A stretch of 64,000 bases of DNA, taken from assembly GCA_018350325.1 (NCBI GenBank), contig JAEVLN010000017.1, forward strand, positions 1,388,666 to 1,452,665, given 5' to 3'. This document shows, piece after piece, positions 1-11,359 of this stretch (position 1 is the first letter of the stretch; each line of letters begins with the position of its first letter). The notes under the pieces are model-generated. The model made no database searches and had not been told where the DNA came from. It saw only the letters and a program-made list of their open reading frames with translations. The stretch comes from Globodera rostochiensis. Its lineage: Eukaryota > Nematoda > Chromadorea > Rhabditida > Heteroderidae. The translations under genes were made by a program, and so were the position numbers.

Positions 1-533
<533 letters not shown>

Positions 534-918
534 GGTAGGGGTCGTCTGAGTCTGGGCATCTGAGTCTGGGAAATTTTTGACACGTCTTAACTTTTTTTAC
601 GGCGAACCAATCTCGACAATCTTTATATCATTTAAAGGCTCTAGATGATTTGAAGACATAATTCAAATAAAGAGTCAATTCGATGCAACACCAAAAATTA
701 TAAAAGAAAAAGAGTGTAAAAATCAGGATTTTTCATTTTTTTTTGGCAATAACTTTGTTGACTTTCATTCAACTTTTTCCTTATGCATACAATTAGCTTC
801 TTTTTATCACGGGCTTGCGAATGATTTCTAAAAGTATGAGTTTAGTTCACTGTGCAAAGAGTAATGAAGTATTAAAAGTGGCCCAGACTCAGATGGCCAG
901 ACTCAGACGGGCCGTCCC
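534..918. mobile_element. Foldback element, family A, copy 1
   Basis: The element starts GGTAGGGGTCGTCTGAG and ends with CAGACGGGCCGTCCC. Its ends carry inverted arrays of a TGAGTCTGGGC unit (537-570 and 882-910). The flanks share ATGGGTC (527-533 and 919-925), a target-site duplication of 7 bp, extendable to 10 bp with one mismatch. No coding capacity is seen in the core. The ends match the elements at 948-2182 and 30442-31152. Confidence 0.7.
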
Positions 919-1254
919 ATGGGTCGTCCACTCCAGCAGCAGAGCAGAGTAGGGGTCAACTCCGTCCCGCCAACTCCGTTCCGAGCCAACTCCGTCCCGA
1001 GCCAACTCCGTCCCGAGCCAACTCCGTCCCGAGCCAACTCCGTCCCGTCCCAACTCCGTCCCAGCCAACTCCATCCCAGTTACAAAAAAGTAACTCCTCA
1101 GAAAAACAAAAATTTTCACAAAGATTTTTTCAAAGTTAAACAAATGAAGTAATGTAAACAAAATAAATAAATTCAAGTGTTCATTCGGTAATTGCCCGAA
1201 ATTCCGCTAAGCCTTCAATAATCAAATGGGGATTGATCTGGTTTATTTGTAAGC

Positions 1255-1345
1255 CGCTCTAGCTTGGGGTTAGTTAGGCTTAGGCCTAAGCCACCCTAGG
1301 TTGGGGTTCGTTAGGCTTAGGCCTAAGCCAATCCGGCTTTGGAGT
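1255..1345. repeat. Dispersed GGCTTAGGCCTAAGCC repeat
   Basis: Two copies of TTAGGCTTAGGCCTAAGCC are spaced about 37 bp apart, at about 1273-1292 and 1310-1329. The unit contains (TTAGGC)2 fused head to head with its complement. Related copies lie at 22895-22970 and 38065-38120. Confidence 0.6.
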
Positions 1346-1456
1346 TACTTAGAAGTCGTTTTTTCCGTAATTTTCAAAAATTTCAACCCATTCAAAAACC
1401 GTTTTAAATTCTCATTTTTAATTTTATTGACGAATTCGTAGTCAGTGCATTATAAC

Positions 1457-1963
1457 CAGGGCTCGCAGATGAAAATTTTCAAAAACATCATTTGGCTAGC
1501 AAAAAAGCATCATTTGGTACCAAAAAGCATCTTTTTGCTAAAATCATGTTTTTTTTGCGCGCGGTTTTCCCATATACTTTTTTTGGTGGGGGGGGGGGTC
1601 GGCGGTGCCGATAGGCGCCGCCGAGAAAATTTTTCGCATTTTTGACGCGATTTGTTAAGAGATTGTAAATCAATTTGCAGAAGATATTCAAACCGGAACA
1701 AGCTTTTTCATTAAAAATGAAAATACACAGAAAAAAATGGAAAAACATTACGCCAAATATAAATTTAATAGAAAATTTGCATTCCACCAGTGCAATTCCC
1801 AAAAAAAAACCAAAAAACCTCATAACACCCAAAAAACATCAAAAAGCATCAGAAGAATCCAAAAAACATCAAAAAGCATCAAAGCATCATTTTTAAATTT
1901 TAGCATCATTGACTTTCCAAAAAACATCAAAATGATGCTAAAGCATCAAATCTGCGAGCCCTG
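1457..1963. mobile_element. hAT-type MITE nested in the family A foldback
   Basis: Terminal inverted repeats CAGGGCTCGCAGA and TCTGCGAGCCCTG are flanked by an exact 8-bp duplication ATTATAAC (1449-1456 and 1964-1971). CAGGG termini with 8-bp duplications are typical of hAT elements. The interior holds repeated AAAACATCA words and the dispersed GGCGGTGCCGATAGGCGCCGCC repeat near 1599-1623. No transposase is present. Confidence 0.85.
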
Positions 1964-2192
1964 ATTATAACATATTCTATTTAAGAATAAAAACCCTTTT
2001 CAAAAATGTTGACCAAAAAGGTCCCCCCCCCCTTATGCTTTTTATGCTTTTTCGAAATTTGAAAAATTTGAGAATCACTCTTTTGAATCTAAAATTTGTA
2101 GCTGGGACGGAGTTGGCCGGGACGGAGTTGGCTCGGGACGGAGTTGGCGGGAGAGTTGGCGGGACGGAGTTGGCCCGTTTCGAGCAGAGCAG

Positions 2193-3201
2193 CAGACAAA
2201 ATTATGCAAAACGCCAAACTTTAAGCAATTTGAGCACTAATTCAAAATAACCATGTGACAGACGGCATATGGTCAGACACTGTATCCCCCACCATTGAAT
2301 TTCATTTTGATTTTAGAAAATTAGCATAGTAAATGGAGAAAACAAATTTGTTTATAAAAGAATGCAGATTTTATCTCTAACATTCGAAAGCTCTTGTCGA
2401 GATAAAACTATCATTAAGCTAAAGCTTTGCGATTGGACAATTTCAAAAAAGTTATGAACGGCTAAGGTTACCCGCAGCTGGGGGTAAATAAGGGAGTATC
2501 GGGTAACTGAGGGTAAGGTTACTTAACCCGCAACTCGGGATAGTCATTGAATACGGATGACGGGTAAGATCAAACAAAAATTTATGAAAATAAATAATTA
2601 TTATATCCGCTTTTGTTAGTCAAAAACCGTTTTAAATTCTCACTTTTTATTTTATTGACAAATTTGTAAGTGCACCAAATAACATATTTGCAGACAATTT
2701 TTAGAATAAAAATATTTTCCAAAAATTTTGACCAAAAGGGTCCTCCCAATGGTTTTTCAAAATTTAAACCGGTTCAAACCCCAGTTTAAATGCTCGTCCC
2801 AATAAAATTTTTTGCTTATGTAAATTATTGTAGATCGCACTTTGAAAACAATCGTAGTATTCGGGTTTTGCAATCAATCAAACCGGAGTTCATATTTCGG
2901 GTTCCTCAAATCCCAAAAACCCGTAGAAACACGTTCTGCGTCAAGACAGACAAACCAACGCGAAATTTTAAATTATATGCATATGATTTTGTGTGTTTCT
3001 TAAAGGCGAAACAGAACATTTTTTGTTGGTTGGAGTTAGAACATAACATTGTTCATCATATCCAGCAGCCACTTCTGTCCATGTCCATGTCCACTCCATT
3101 CCTTTTTGTCTCTGTCGTTTTGTCCGTCACTTCGGCGATTCCATTTTCTCCGTTTGCGAATTCTTTACGCACAGTTCCAATTGCTTCTTCACGTTTCGGC
3201 G
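2193..3201. other. Non-coding, repeat-derived stretch
   Basis: No credible gene. It holds fragments of dispersed repeats: a TATCATTAAGCTAAAGCTTTG segment (about 2408-2429) also found near 56725, and a CCGGTTCAAA/TTTTAAATTCTCA segment (2600-2790) also found at 1350-1440, 8060-8200, 30010-30075 and 38170-38290. A plus-strand ORF at 2790-3242 has no recognisable domain and overlaps these repeats. Confidence 0.5.
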
Positions 3202-6200
3202 TCACTTTTGACGCTCTTCGGGCCTTAGGATGCTTTTCGTAATGCGAAATTGGAAAAGTAACCGAACCAAATCTCTGAGAGGCTTAACGGCCAAAGCAAT
3301 CGCTGACACGGCGAAAAGTGCGGCCATGAAAATGCGATTGGGCTGAATGCCTCCTCTCCGTTCAATGATCGTTCGGGTGGCATAATAAGCGATGACTCCA
3401 ATTGAACGAAATATCTCCAAAAATGGAGCAAATTTCCTAAAATAGAGTTCCATTACGATGTACAAAAACCGGGTGTGCCCACTTTTTGTCGAAGAAAGCG
3501 CCAAAGGACTGCACTGAATGAAGCAAAAGGTCAAATTGCGGGAAATTGTCTCAAAAGAAGACTTGTGCAAACGAAGAAAGCGATCTTCAAGGAGAAGTCC
3601 ACATAGCCTAATTGGCCCCTGTCGTATTCAAAATGGAGGAATATGCAGAGCAGGAGAAGAAAGTGCACGAAACAATAGCCCTTCAGCCACGGGGAAAGCG
3701 GCGGGTTGTACTTTTGGACCGGCAATTCGACCTGAAATTGTTGGTTTATGGTAGAGTAGAGCGCGATCTAGATTTAAGGAAAAATTGGATCGGTAATTCG
3801 AGATCGGGATTTTAAGAACTACTTGGGATTGAAATTTTAAAGAAAACTCGGGACCGAGATTTAAAGAAAAATTGGATCGGTGAGGAAATTCGGTATCAGG
3901 TTAAGAAATACTTGGGACCGGGACTAAAAGACCGGGATTTATAAAGTGAAAAAGTGACCAATTCCCGGTTCAAAAAACCCCAAGACTAATTGACTAAAGA
4001 TTTGTAAATGTTGAAAAACCGGGAGATTTCAGTCCCAAATAAAGTGATTTCAGTCTCAGTGCCGGTCCAACTTTACTCTTAGTTTATGGTGTGGCAAATG
4101 AAAAAAACATTTTCACCAGAGGTACTCCGAGAGTGTGGTCATCCAGTGAGGCCCAGTGGAAGAAGAGGCGAACCTGTGGGGTTGTGGAGTTTAATGTGTT
4201 CAACAGAAAAGACATTTGGGCAGAACACAAACAAATAAAACTCACCCGAGCTTTGGGCATCCAGCCCGGAGGGAAAAACAACGCTTTCACTTTGTCCGTC
4301 CATCCGGGAAAGACACTTTCCCCCTTTTCGTCCTTCAAACGCCATTTATCGCACAATAATTCCTTGAGGGTGTGGAACTAACAAATGGGACAAATCATTT
4401 TTAAGAAAAGAATGGACTCCAAAGAATGGACGAGATCATTGAATGGCGCTTGAAAAGCGATTAAGATCAGGGATGGGCAGAAATTTATTTGTAAAAAACG
4501 GAAATATTTTTTTTAACGGAAAACGGAAAAAAGGGCCAAAAACAACGGAAACGGAAAATTCAAATGAAATAAAAAAATTATTTATTTTTTAAAATAATTA
4601 TTTTAATAAATATTTTTTGAAATAGTATTTATTTTAAAAAATTTTGAAGGATGTCTTTTTTTCAGCGGCCTTCTAAGTCTATTTAAGCTTTTAGGCGGAG
4701 GGGGGAGGGTCGACGGTGCCGATAGGCGCCGCCGGAGAAAATTTTGAATTTTTAATCCCATTCTTAGGGGTGTATATTTTTTCCGTTTTTTCCGTTAAAA
4801 AGGGCATTTTAACGGAAAACGGAATTCCGCCTTTTTTTCTTGTTTTTTCTACTTTTTCCATCCCTGATTAAGATCCCTTCCACTTTCATAACAGGCCTGG
4901 AGCCACAGCTGGTTGAAGCTTTGCTCTGGACGAATCAGTCCGTAAACCGGAGGCTCTTCCTTGCGTTCGGCCTCAAAGGTGCCGAACATTCGGTCCCAAA
5001 TGATTAGAACGCCTTCGACGATGGACAAAACTTTGTTATTCAAGAGTTGCAGAGTGTGTTTCACTGACCACCAAAGTTACGGTCGATACAGTATGCCTGG
5101 AAAAGAAACAAATTTAAAAATATTTAGCCTAAAATGTTCTTCGACGAAAGCGGACATTGCGGCCGTGGTGCACTCGATGATGGGACGGCGTGTTGAACAC
5201 AAAGCCCATAGGGCCCAGAGAGCCGAACAGCGAAGTGTGCATCCAGAATTGGAAGATTTCGGAAAAGTAGCGGATGGACGAGGAAAATGGGCGGTGGGAT
5301 GACGAAGGCCTGCAATTGGGCAATTTGAATTTTATGTTCGATGCGATGCCAATGCGATGCGATCTGGGTAGGGATGAGAATTTTTAGGCGAATGCCTATT
5401 TTTCTGCGACTTGGCTCGTTGAGCTAAGCACGTAAAAACGCATTTTTAGCTATAAAGACTGAAATTGAAAAATATTTAAACAATTTAAACAAAGATTGCA
5501 ATTTTGTATACATTTTTTGTTGGAATTTTTTAAAGAAAAATGCCCCCTAAAAACCGATTTTTTTCTTTCTCCTAATTGATTTTTTCTCGTGCAAAAATGC
5601 CCTCCTGGAAAACGAGTTTTTTCTGTACCAAAAAATCGCTTTTGGATAAATGCATTTTAATATTTGATGTGCATCTGCGAATGTTTAGTGCCTATTTTGG
5701 CATTTTTGTGCCCTTTGGTGTCTATTTCATGCCTTTTTAGAAACATTTCGTGCCTTTTTAGGCGCTTATTTTGCAATTTTCGTTGGGCCAAAAATCGCAT
5801 CCTAGATATGGGCTTTTGACCTGCAAAATGTCGTAAGCCGCCAGACCCGCGTCCTGAAAAGCGAAGCTTTGAATTTGTTTTAAAAAAAAAACACCAAACA
5901 AAGAGGCATTTGTGGGATTTGTTGTCACCTGGATGGCGGCTTGACGAAGCGCGGTGGAGAAGTTGTAGTACTCGCTGGAGTGGTGAATGGTGTGTAGTCC
6001 CCAGAAGAATCCGGCCTCTGTCCACAGATAACCCAATTCATTTAGCACAAAATCAAAGAAAATCAATCGTACCGTGTACGGCACGATGACCAACGTAATA
6101 GGCCAGGTCCTACTCAAAAATCATAAATTTCAAGAAAAATACGCTTGCCTGAGTAAGAAAACAGAGAAGCCACGTCCATGGCGAGTCCCACGGGAGCTCG

Positions 6201-6560
6201 ATCAGCCGAAAATGGTCCCAAAGCCAAACATACCCAAAAATGGCCACGGCACGACCTCCAAATCTAAAAATTGAAAGGCTTTCAGAATCCTAATCGTTCA
6301 GAGGCAACTTGAAGCACTGAGAGAGCATTCCGGCAAAGACGGAACTCATCGAATCGTTCAGGGCAAATCGGTCAGAATGGCCGAACAACCAGAGCAGTGT
6401 GAACTCCAGAAATATCAACATCATCCACCAGGCACTGACCTGAGTTTGGACGGAATCAGTTCATATGATTTAGTGGAAAATGGAGACGACCTGGATGTTG
6501 TAGTTTGGCACCTGCTCCAATGTGGGGACGGCAGTTTCATATGGCGAGATCAGATAGAGA
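3202..6560 (-). CDS. agmo: Alkylglycerol monooxygenase (AGMO), multi-exon, with phase breaks
   Basis: Fatty-acid-hydroxylase-superfamily membrane enzyme that uses iron and tetrahydrobiopterin to cleave ether lipids in the ER. Exons, high to low: ~6558-6491, 6439-6309, 6263-6149, 6109-6073, 6017-5929, 5853-5821, 5309-5156, 5096-5069, 5012-4897, 4377-4246, 3731-3563, ~3513-3480 and a last exon to ~3202. The joined protein shows the histidine motifs in order: HRAVH, then HTIHHS with EYYNFSTALRQ, then NTPSHHRVHHGRN, followed by NFGG/VLIIWDRMFGTFEAE and PPGWMP. The introns after 6149 and 4897 use GC donors (CAG|GC). Exon 5309-5156 is 154 nt where homology needs 153: frame changes between IPPPIFLVH and RYFSEIFQFW. 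The last exon is also one base out of phase. The first visible exon lacks an AG acceptor. The gene is therefore either recently damaged or affected by single-base assembly errors. Confidence 0.88.
3752..4081. mobile_element. hAT-type MITE in an AGMO intron
   Basis: Begins TAGAGTAGAGC and ends TTTACTCTTA, flanked by an exact 8-bp duplication GTTTATGG (3744-3751 and 4082-4089). The interior consists of degenerate GGGACCGGGATTT words in both orientations. It lies in the intron between AGMO exons 4377-4246 and 3731-3563, ending about 20 bases before the latter acceptor. Confidence 0.8.
4468..4866. mobile_element. hAT-type MITE in an AGMO intron
   Basis: Ends CAGGGATGG and CCATCCCTG, flanked by an exact 8-bp duplication ATTAAGAT (4460-4467 and 4867-4874). 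The interior has ACGGAAAA-type words and the GGTGCCGATAGGCGCCGCC repeat at about 4715-4735. It lies in the intron whose GC donor is at 4896-4895. Confidence 0.85.
5340..5815. repeat. Intronic AGGCACAAAA/TTTTTGTGCCT repeat
   Basis: The large AGMO intron (5310-5820) holds a dispersed element rich in TTTAGGCG, TGCCTATTTTGGCA and ATTTGATGTGCATCTGCGAATG words. Related sequence occurs at 12900-13285 (including ATTTGATGTGCA in inverted order) and 46320-46445. No clear target duplication was found. Confidence 0.45.
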
Positions 6561-8362
6561 GTGTGCCGAAAACAAAATGTGCATTAGTCAATCCCAAAAA
6601 CCAACTTTTGTGAATGGTCTTTTTTCCGAAACTGAACGTGGTTAATAAGTACCAAAACACACGTACCTAAGGTTGGTGAGGTCAAGTCGCGCATAAAGTC
6701 GGCAGGCCAGTGAAGTGTTAGTGAAAACGTGCGAGAGCCATTCAGGCACGGAGATGGAGCAGTTCAAAGAAGAGCACATGCTGGATGTGCGGGAGCAGAA
6801 TTGGACTTTACGAGAAGAACACGCCGTCACCCTCTTCGACCAACAGCAGCAGATGGATCGATGAAGGGCGGCTAATGCTTTTGGAATGAATGGAGGAGGA
6901 GTTGATGTGCGATGCGGGAAGGATGAAGGCTGGATGATGCGGTGATTAGAAGGAGGTGGTGACCAATGCCGATCGGTCGGTTGGTTGGTCAGCGAGTCGA
7001 ATTGCCCAAGGCGATCGATCAGACGGCCCAAAGTGACGGTCCTTTGGGAGAAGAAGCACCCCCTCCCCTCGGCTTCTTCTCTACGCGAAACGGCGACGGG
7101 ATCGAATTATTACGGCAACGTAAAAGCACCGCCGGCGGCAATGAGGGGGACGGGGGGAATATTTGAAGAGATTTTGGAGGATGCAAAAAAGAAGGAAAAT
7201 AAAGACGTTCGGCTTCTTCAAATCGGAAGCCAATTGGGGCGGGGAATTGGAGGGCTTTCTCCCCATTCATTCCCCTCAGGCTTCCCCCCCCACCCTTTCA
7301 ATCGTCCACCCTTTCTCCGCTCCATTTTCTGCGCTTTGCACTCACGAGGAGCCGAAGAGCCGACAGGAGAACGGCGCTTTTCCGCTTTTCCGTCGCCCGG
7401 CAAATGACGGAACCCCCCGATTCAATCGATGATTAATGTGAGAGGGGCGATCAGAAAGTGAAAGTTGCTGAAGGGGAGACCACAACAGAGTGCTTGCTGG
7501 GCAGATGGACGCTCGAACACCAATCCCACCGATTTTCCGGTTTCCAATCAATTTTTCTTGCAATCCGCTTACATCCCCGGCATCGATTAATCTGTTTGCC
7601 ATTCATTACTAACCGTCTTTTGATTAATCAGATTTTCTCGAAGATTTCAATTTGTCTTAATTCGATTTTGTCCATAAGCTGTGTGTCTGTGTGTTTTAAT
7701 TGTGAATCAGTTACGGAATCAAGTACGACCGACTACGGGCTCCATCATGCGTACAATTGGATCCAGTTAGCCGGCAAAAAGCTGAATGCTGGCCAAGTTT
7801 AAGCCTGCCAAAAGATGTGCTGATGGGGCAGGGATGGGGGCAAAGGGTGGGGATGGCCAAATAAACAGATTTCCTTATTTATGTTAAGCTGTGACACGAC
7901 AATAGTTTTTTGTGGGATTTGGGCAACAATGAATTTGTGTGAGTTGCGGACGAGGCGAGCGATCGAAAGACCCAAACTTTCGTTTTCGCTGTTTCAAGCG
8001 ATGCCCAAAAGTGGTGGAGGGCGAACAATCAAAAATTTATTAGGACGAACATTAAACCGAATTTTGAACCGGTTCAAATTTTGAAAAAGCATAGGGGGGG
8101 GGGGGGGAGACCCTGTTGGTCAAAATTTCTGGAAAATATTTTTATTCTAAAAATTGTCTGAAAATATGTTATTTGATGCACTGATTACAAATTCGTCAAT
8201 AGAAAATAAAATTGAGAATTCGTCCAAATAAATTTTTGATTGCTTTATCGTTTTTAGCAGCCTAAGAACCCTATTAAGTCATGGGCGAATTTGAGTCTGC
8301 CTGCTCAGATTCAAATTTTCCGTCAAAAATCGTTCATATTTTGCGACATAATACTTCCGCAA
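6561..8362. other. No confident gene; possible AGMO 5' exon near 6667-6760
   Basis: On the minus strand a segment ending ...CCAACCTTAG|GTACGTG (donor at about 6666) could carry the AGMO N-terminus or 5'UTR, but its junction to the first recognised AGMO exon would lack an AG acceptor. 7000-7450 is unusually GC-rich and gives overlapping ORFs on both strands with no recognisable domain. A homopolymer G run sits at 8094-8107. The CCGGTTCAAA repeat recurs at 8060-8200. Confidence 0.35.
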
Positions 8363-9440
8363 TCAAACAGCATCAACAGCATCACCACCACAAGCGTTTC
8401 CTTGGATTATGTCCGTTGCCGTCTGTCTGATGGCAAAAAAGTGCCAACAAATTGCACAACAGCACTCGGCACTTGCGTATAGGCCGACCAAAAAGAGCAG
8501 TACCAATTCACCCACATAGCATCGGTTGGCATCTCGAAGATGGCAGAAGCCCAAACCGTTCAATTTCTGTCCCCTACGATAAATCCCCTCCGGCGTAGAA
8601 CCGATCAGTGGGAGAAGAAACTTTGACTGGAAACGTGCGTAAACCCTCGACGAAATATGCTGAAGTTTGTTTACTTGCTCAACACGCGCGATGGTGAGCC
8701 CCTCCTGGTGTAAGAAGAACCGTTTGAACATTGGCGGATGTATCAGACGGAGGTCCGTGTCGTTAAACGGCGCGTTGACGGCATGGCGGAGAATGGCATA
8801 TTGGAAAACGTATGAGCGACGGTCAGCAGAGCAGCCCTTTGGGATAAGGAAGTCCAACGCTTTTAGTCTCTTTCTATTTGTATCGGTCATTTCAAAACCG
8901 TGGCACAATCTCCAACATTGATCAACAGTTTATCATAAACAGTGATTGGACTTTCTACGATATGTTATTATAAATAATTAATTTTTGCCCATTTTTCTCA
9001 TATTTAATTATGAAATTTCAAAAAGTTTTAGTGCTGTTTGGTTGGGACATAAACAAAAAGTGCCAAGTATGTACAAACAGAGCAAATGGAAGAAGCTGAA
9101 AGCGATATGGACCTTGCGAAGGATGAGAACGCTGGACTGAACAAAATTGATTGAAAACTATGCCATTCGGGGCGATTGCCCGTCATCCAACCACCCCCCC
9201 CCCCGGACACCTGTGAAAAGCCGGTGAACAGCTCCAAATCCTCCGCAATAATGGAATCGGGGTCGGAGAGGAAACCGCGGGGGACCGGAAAGGACACTGA
9301 AAGAGTCAGTACCTAAAGGTGGAGATGAAGCTGACGCTTTTTTAATGGGCGAGAAGGAGTTTTGACCAGGTACTCCAACGAGTCCAGCCTCAGTAGATGA
9401 GGGCACAGCAGGGTGCGATCTCGGAAAAGCTAAAGAAGTG
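8363..9440 (-). CDS. Unassigned gene pieces, minus strand
   Basis: Three stretches could be exons of one gene. A Ser/Pro-rich exon at about 9427-9317 (VPGQNSFSPIKKASASSPP) ends at a donor TTTAG|GTACTG and joins in phase after CTTTCAG to 9298-9213 (FPVPRGFLSDPDSII to TGFSQ), which ends CAG|GTGTCC. A 181-residue open frame at 8908-8363 lies further down. I recognise no family. The long open frame in AT-rich DNA is suggestive but not proof. The plus strand has shorter frames over 8650-8870, so the strand itself is not certain. Confidence 0.3.
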
Positions 9441-9584
9441 CAGAATTAATTAAATTTGAGAGCTACCTAATTCAAGTTTTAGTTGATCAAATTTATTCAC
9501 ATTGCATGATCCCAGACGCCAAACTTTGAGATTGACAAAAAAAAATTAGATAAACAAATTTTCTGGCGCTATTTGTTTTTCCAT

Positions 9585-9896
9585 TCAACCGCCAGCTAAT
9601 AGGGTTCTTTTTTTGTTTGTTTGATGGGTTTTGGGTTCTGCAAAAATTGGGCGATCAATTTTTGCGAATATTCTTCGCCCTCCCACCTCAGCCGGAGCAT
9701 AGCAAATGCACAAATTGGTGGGGTTGTGCAAGTTGCAATACTTCACACGATTTGCCGTCTCCCGAGCGCAGAGTTCGTCGGCTTTTGTGTAAGTGAGGCG
9801 AGAAGCATTTTTGGACAAAGGCACGGCACAAAGTGCCAATGCGAACATTGGCACAAACAAAACAATTGGGCAAATAATGCCCGAGAAAAGGGACAT
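9585..9896 (-). CDS. Small secreted protein, 103 aa
   Basis: From the ATG at 9896-9894 the frame begins MSLFSGIICPIVLFVPMFAL, a typical signal peptide with probable cleavage after LCA. The mature part has Cys in ELCAR, KYCN and NLCICY contexts. An upstream in-frame ATG at 9950 would add 18 residues before the hydrophobic core, so 9896 is preferred. GAG|GTGGGA at about 9686 could be a splice donor, in which case the true C-terminus lies elsewhere. A TATAAAGAGG on the minus strand near 10032-10041 could be its TATA box. No family was recognised; small Cys-containing secreted proteins are common among nematode effectors, but that role is only a possibility. Confidence 0.5.
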   Translation of the reverse strand: MSLFSGIICPIVLFVPMFALALCAVPLSKNASRLTYTKADELCARETANRVKYCNLHNPTNLCICYAPAEVGGRRIFAKIDRPIFAEPKTHQTNKKRTLLAGG

Positions 9897-10067
9897 TTTG
9901 GGAAAGATTGCTAATGAAAATGAATCATGTGAAGAAAATAAAATGCACACATTTCAACAAAATTGTCACTGTTGGACAAATGCCCCCGCGGCCCCCATCC
10001 CATCCCTTCACTGCCCTAATTAGTTAATTACCTCTTTATAATCCATAATTGTTTTTGGAAAAGTTGA

Positions 10068-10130
10068 GCAGACGCCATTTGAGTGTGGCCGATTGAGTCC
10101 TAACATAAAAAGAACTATCAATCCGTTACG
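10068..10130. repeat. Solo fragment of the 29403-30440 foldback family
   Basis: GACGCCATTTGAGTGTGGCC and GATTGAGTCCTAACATAAAA resemble the GACGCCATTTGGATACCGGCC/GACTGAGTCCCAGTGTAAAA segment at about 29640-29680. Only one arm is present. Confidence 0.4.
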
Positions 10131-10375
10131 TATAGAAAAGGGTACTAATTATTAAATGCATTTTATAAATAAACACCTTTTTAAGTAAGTCATAAAAGAT
10201 TTAAGTTTTTTTGTTTTTCACATCGTCAGGTGACAAAATATTTTTAAAATTTAATTTATACACTATATTGAGCCTGTTTATCTTATTTTCGGTCTATTCA
10301 AATGTATGCCGTTTCGTGTTTTTCAAATTGACGTTTGTTTTTAAAAATTTGATAAGAAAAGTGACGAGTAGGGAA

Positions 10376-10501
10376 CAGGGCTGGGCGAAACTCGGATCAC
10401 ACCCGAACCCGAAACAAAAAATTTTCCCCAACACGAACCCAAAACCGCAAAATACCCGAAATTTCGGGTCTTACCCGAACCCGAAATTTCGCCCAGCCCT
10501 G
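10376..10501. mobile_element. Short hAT-type MITE (126 bp)
   Basis: Ends CAGGGCTGGGCGAAA and TTTCGCCCAGCCCTG form a perfect 15-bp inverted repeat flanked by an exact 8-bp duplication GTAGGGAA (10368-10375 and 10502-10509). The interior is CCCGAAC-type words that fold back on themselves. Confidence 0.88.
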
Positions 10502-10849
10502 GTAGGGAACGGATAAAAAAGGGCCAAAAAGCAATGGCATATAATATTCTTGACAACATTTTTGCACTTAAAGATTGATTATTTTTGACTTGACGTAAAC
10601 GGAAAATTAAAATCCAGCAGAACTTTTTGGGCGCGTATTTTTTGTCCGGGTGGGCTTGCCGGGCGGGTATCGGACTTTAACTTATGATGTTTTTCTGACT
10701 GATGTGATTCACAAATATATTTGTGAGAAATTCAAAAATGACATAAAACACAGTCGTCAGCAAATTTTCATTTTTGTTATATTTTTAGCACCAATATTAA
10801 TTAATCAAAAACGAGAATTTAAACGTACATTTAAATTTATAAAAACGCA

Positions 10850-11359
10850 ATGAAAACCCTTTTAACATTGTTGTGTTCGCTGCTTATGTGCCTCACACTT
10901 CTGGAAGGTTGGAATACGTGTACTTCACCAAATCCCACAAATTATATATCAAGCGACTCCTCTTTAAGCCTAACGCACGAATCTGAAAAATTTTACCTTA
11001 TTCTCTTTTTAGTAGAAGCTTTTAATGAATTAATTACCAATTTTTTAGGAATTATATGCCGATGGGGGACCAGTTTGAAAGATAGACCGCCCAAGAATAA
11101 AACTGAGGATTGCGGCCAAGCGGAGGAAAATCACTGTTTTTGGGGCATGTGCCTTACAAGCGGAAATCCAAATTATATTTTTGGATGCTCTAATGACACG
11201 GATTTCCTTGAAGATGATTCTTGTACCAAATTCATGAAGGGCGTTATCAAGGGAGAAGACCAGAGTGAATGGGTTTGCACGTGTTGTGTTGGCGAAAGGG
11301 GATACTCAATGACCAACTACGACACGAATCGGTCCACGTGTCCGCAGAGTGAGCACTGA
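10850..11359 (+). CDS. Secreted Cys-rich protein, ET-module-like, one intron
   Basis: MKTLLTLLCSLLMCLTLLEG is a clear signal peptide. A 141-nt stretch, GAAG|GTTGGA (10908) to TTTTTTAG (11048), has good splice signals and a length divisible by 3, so the frame stays open whether or not it is removed. The spliced product joins LLEG to IICRWGTSLK. The mature part has ten Cys in the order CRWG, EDCG, NHCFWGMC, FGCSND, DSCTKF, CTCC, ending in a Thr/Asn stretch with CPQSEH. The spacing (C-x-x-G near the start, C-x-C-C near the end) resembles the nematode ET module, a small extracellular fold; I am moderately sure. Function is unknown. Confidence 0.7.
   Translation: MKTLLTLLCSLLMCLTLLEGWNTCTSPNPTNYISSDSSLSLTHESEKFYLILFLVEAFNELITNFLGIICRWGTSLKDRPPKNKTEDCGQAEENHCFWGMCLTSGNPNYIFGCSNDTDFLEDDSCTKFMKGVIKGEDQSEWVCTCCVGERGYSMTNYDTNRSTCPQSEH

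Larger units (their letters stand above)
948..2182. mobile_element. Foldback element, family A, with CCAACTCCGTCCCGAG tandem arrays
   Basis: Left arm: tandem copies of a 16-bp CCAACTCCGTCCCGAG-type unit at about 955-1075. Right arm: the reverse complement at about 2101-2175. The flanks carry an exact 10-bp duplication AGCAGAGCAG (938-947 and 2183-2192). The core includes a TTAGGC-like palindromic repeat (1255-1345), the dispersed CCGGTTCAAA-type repeat and a nested hAT-type MITE. The short ORFs in the arrays are simply the repeat translated and are not genes. Confidence 0.72.

Noticed and set aside
919..1176. Open frames on both strands over the CCAACTCCGTCCCGAG array
   Set aside because: They are translations of the tandem repeat of a foldback element; there is no start context, domain or splice sites.
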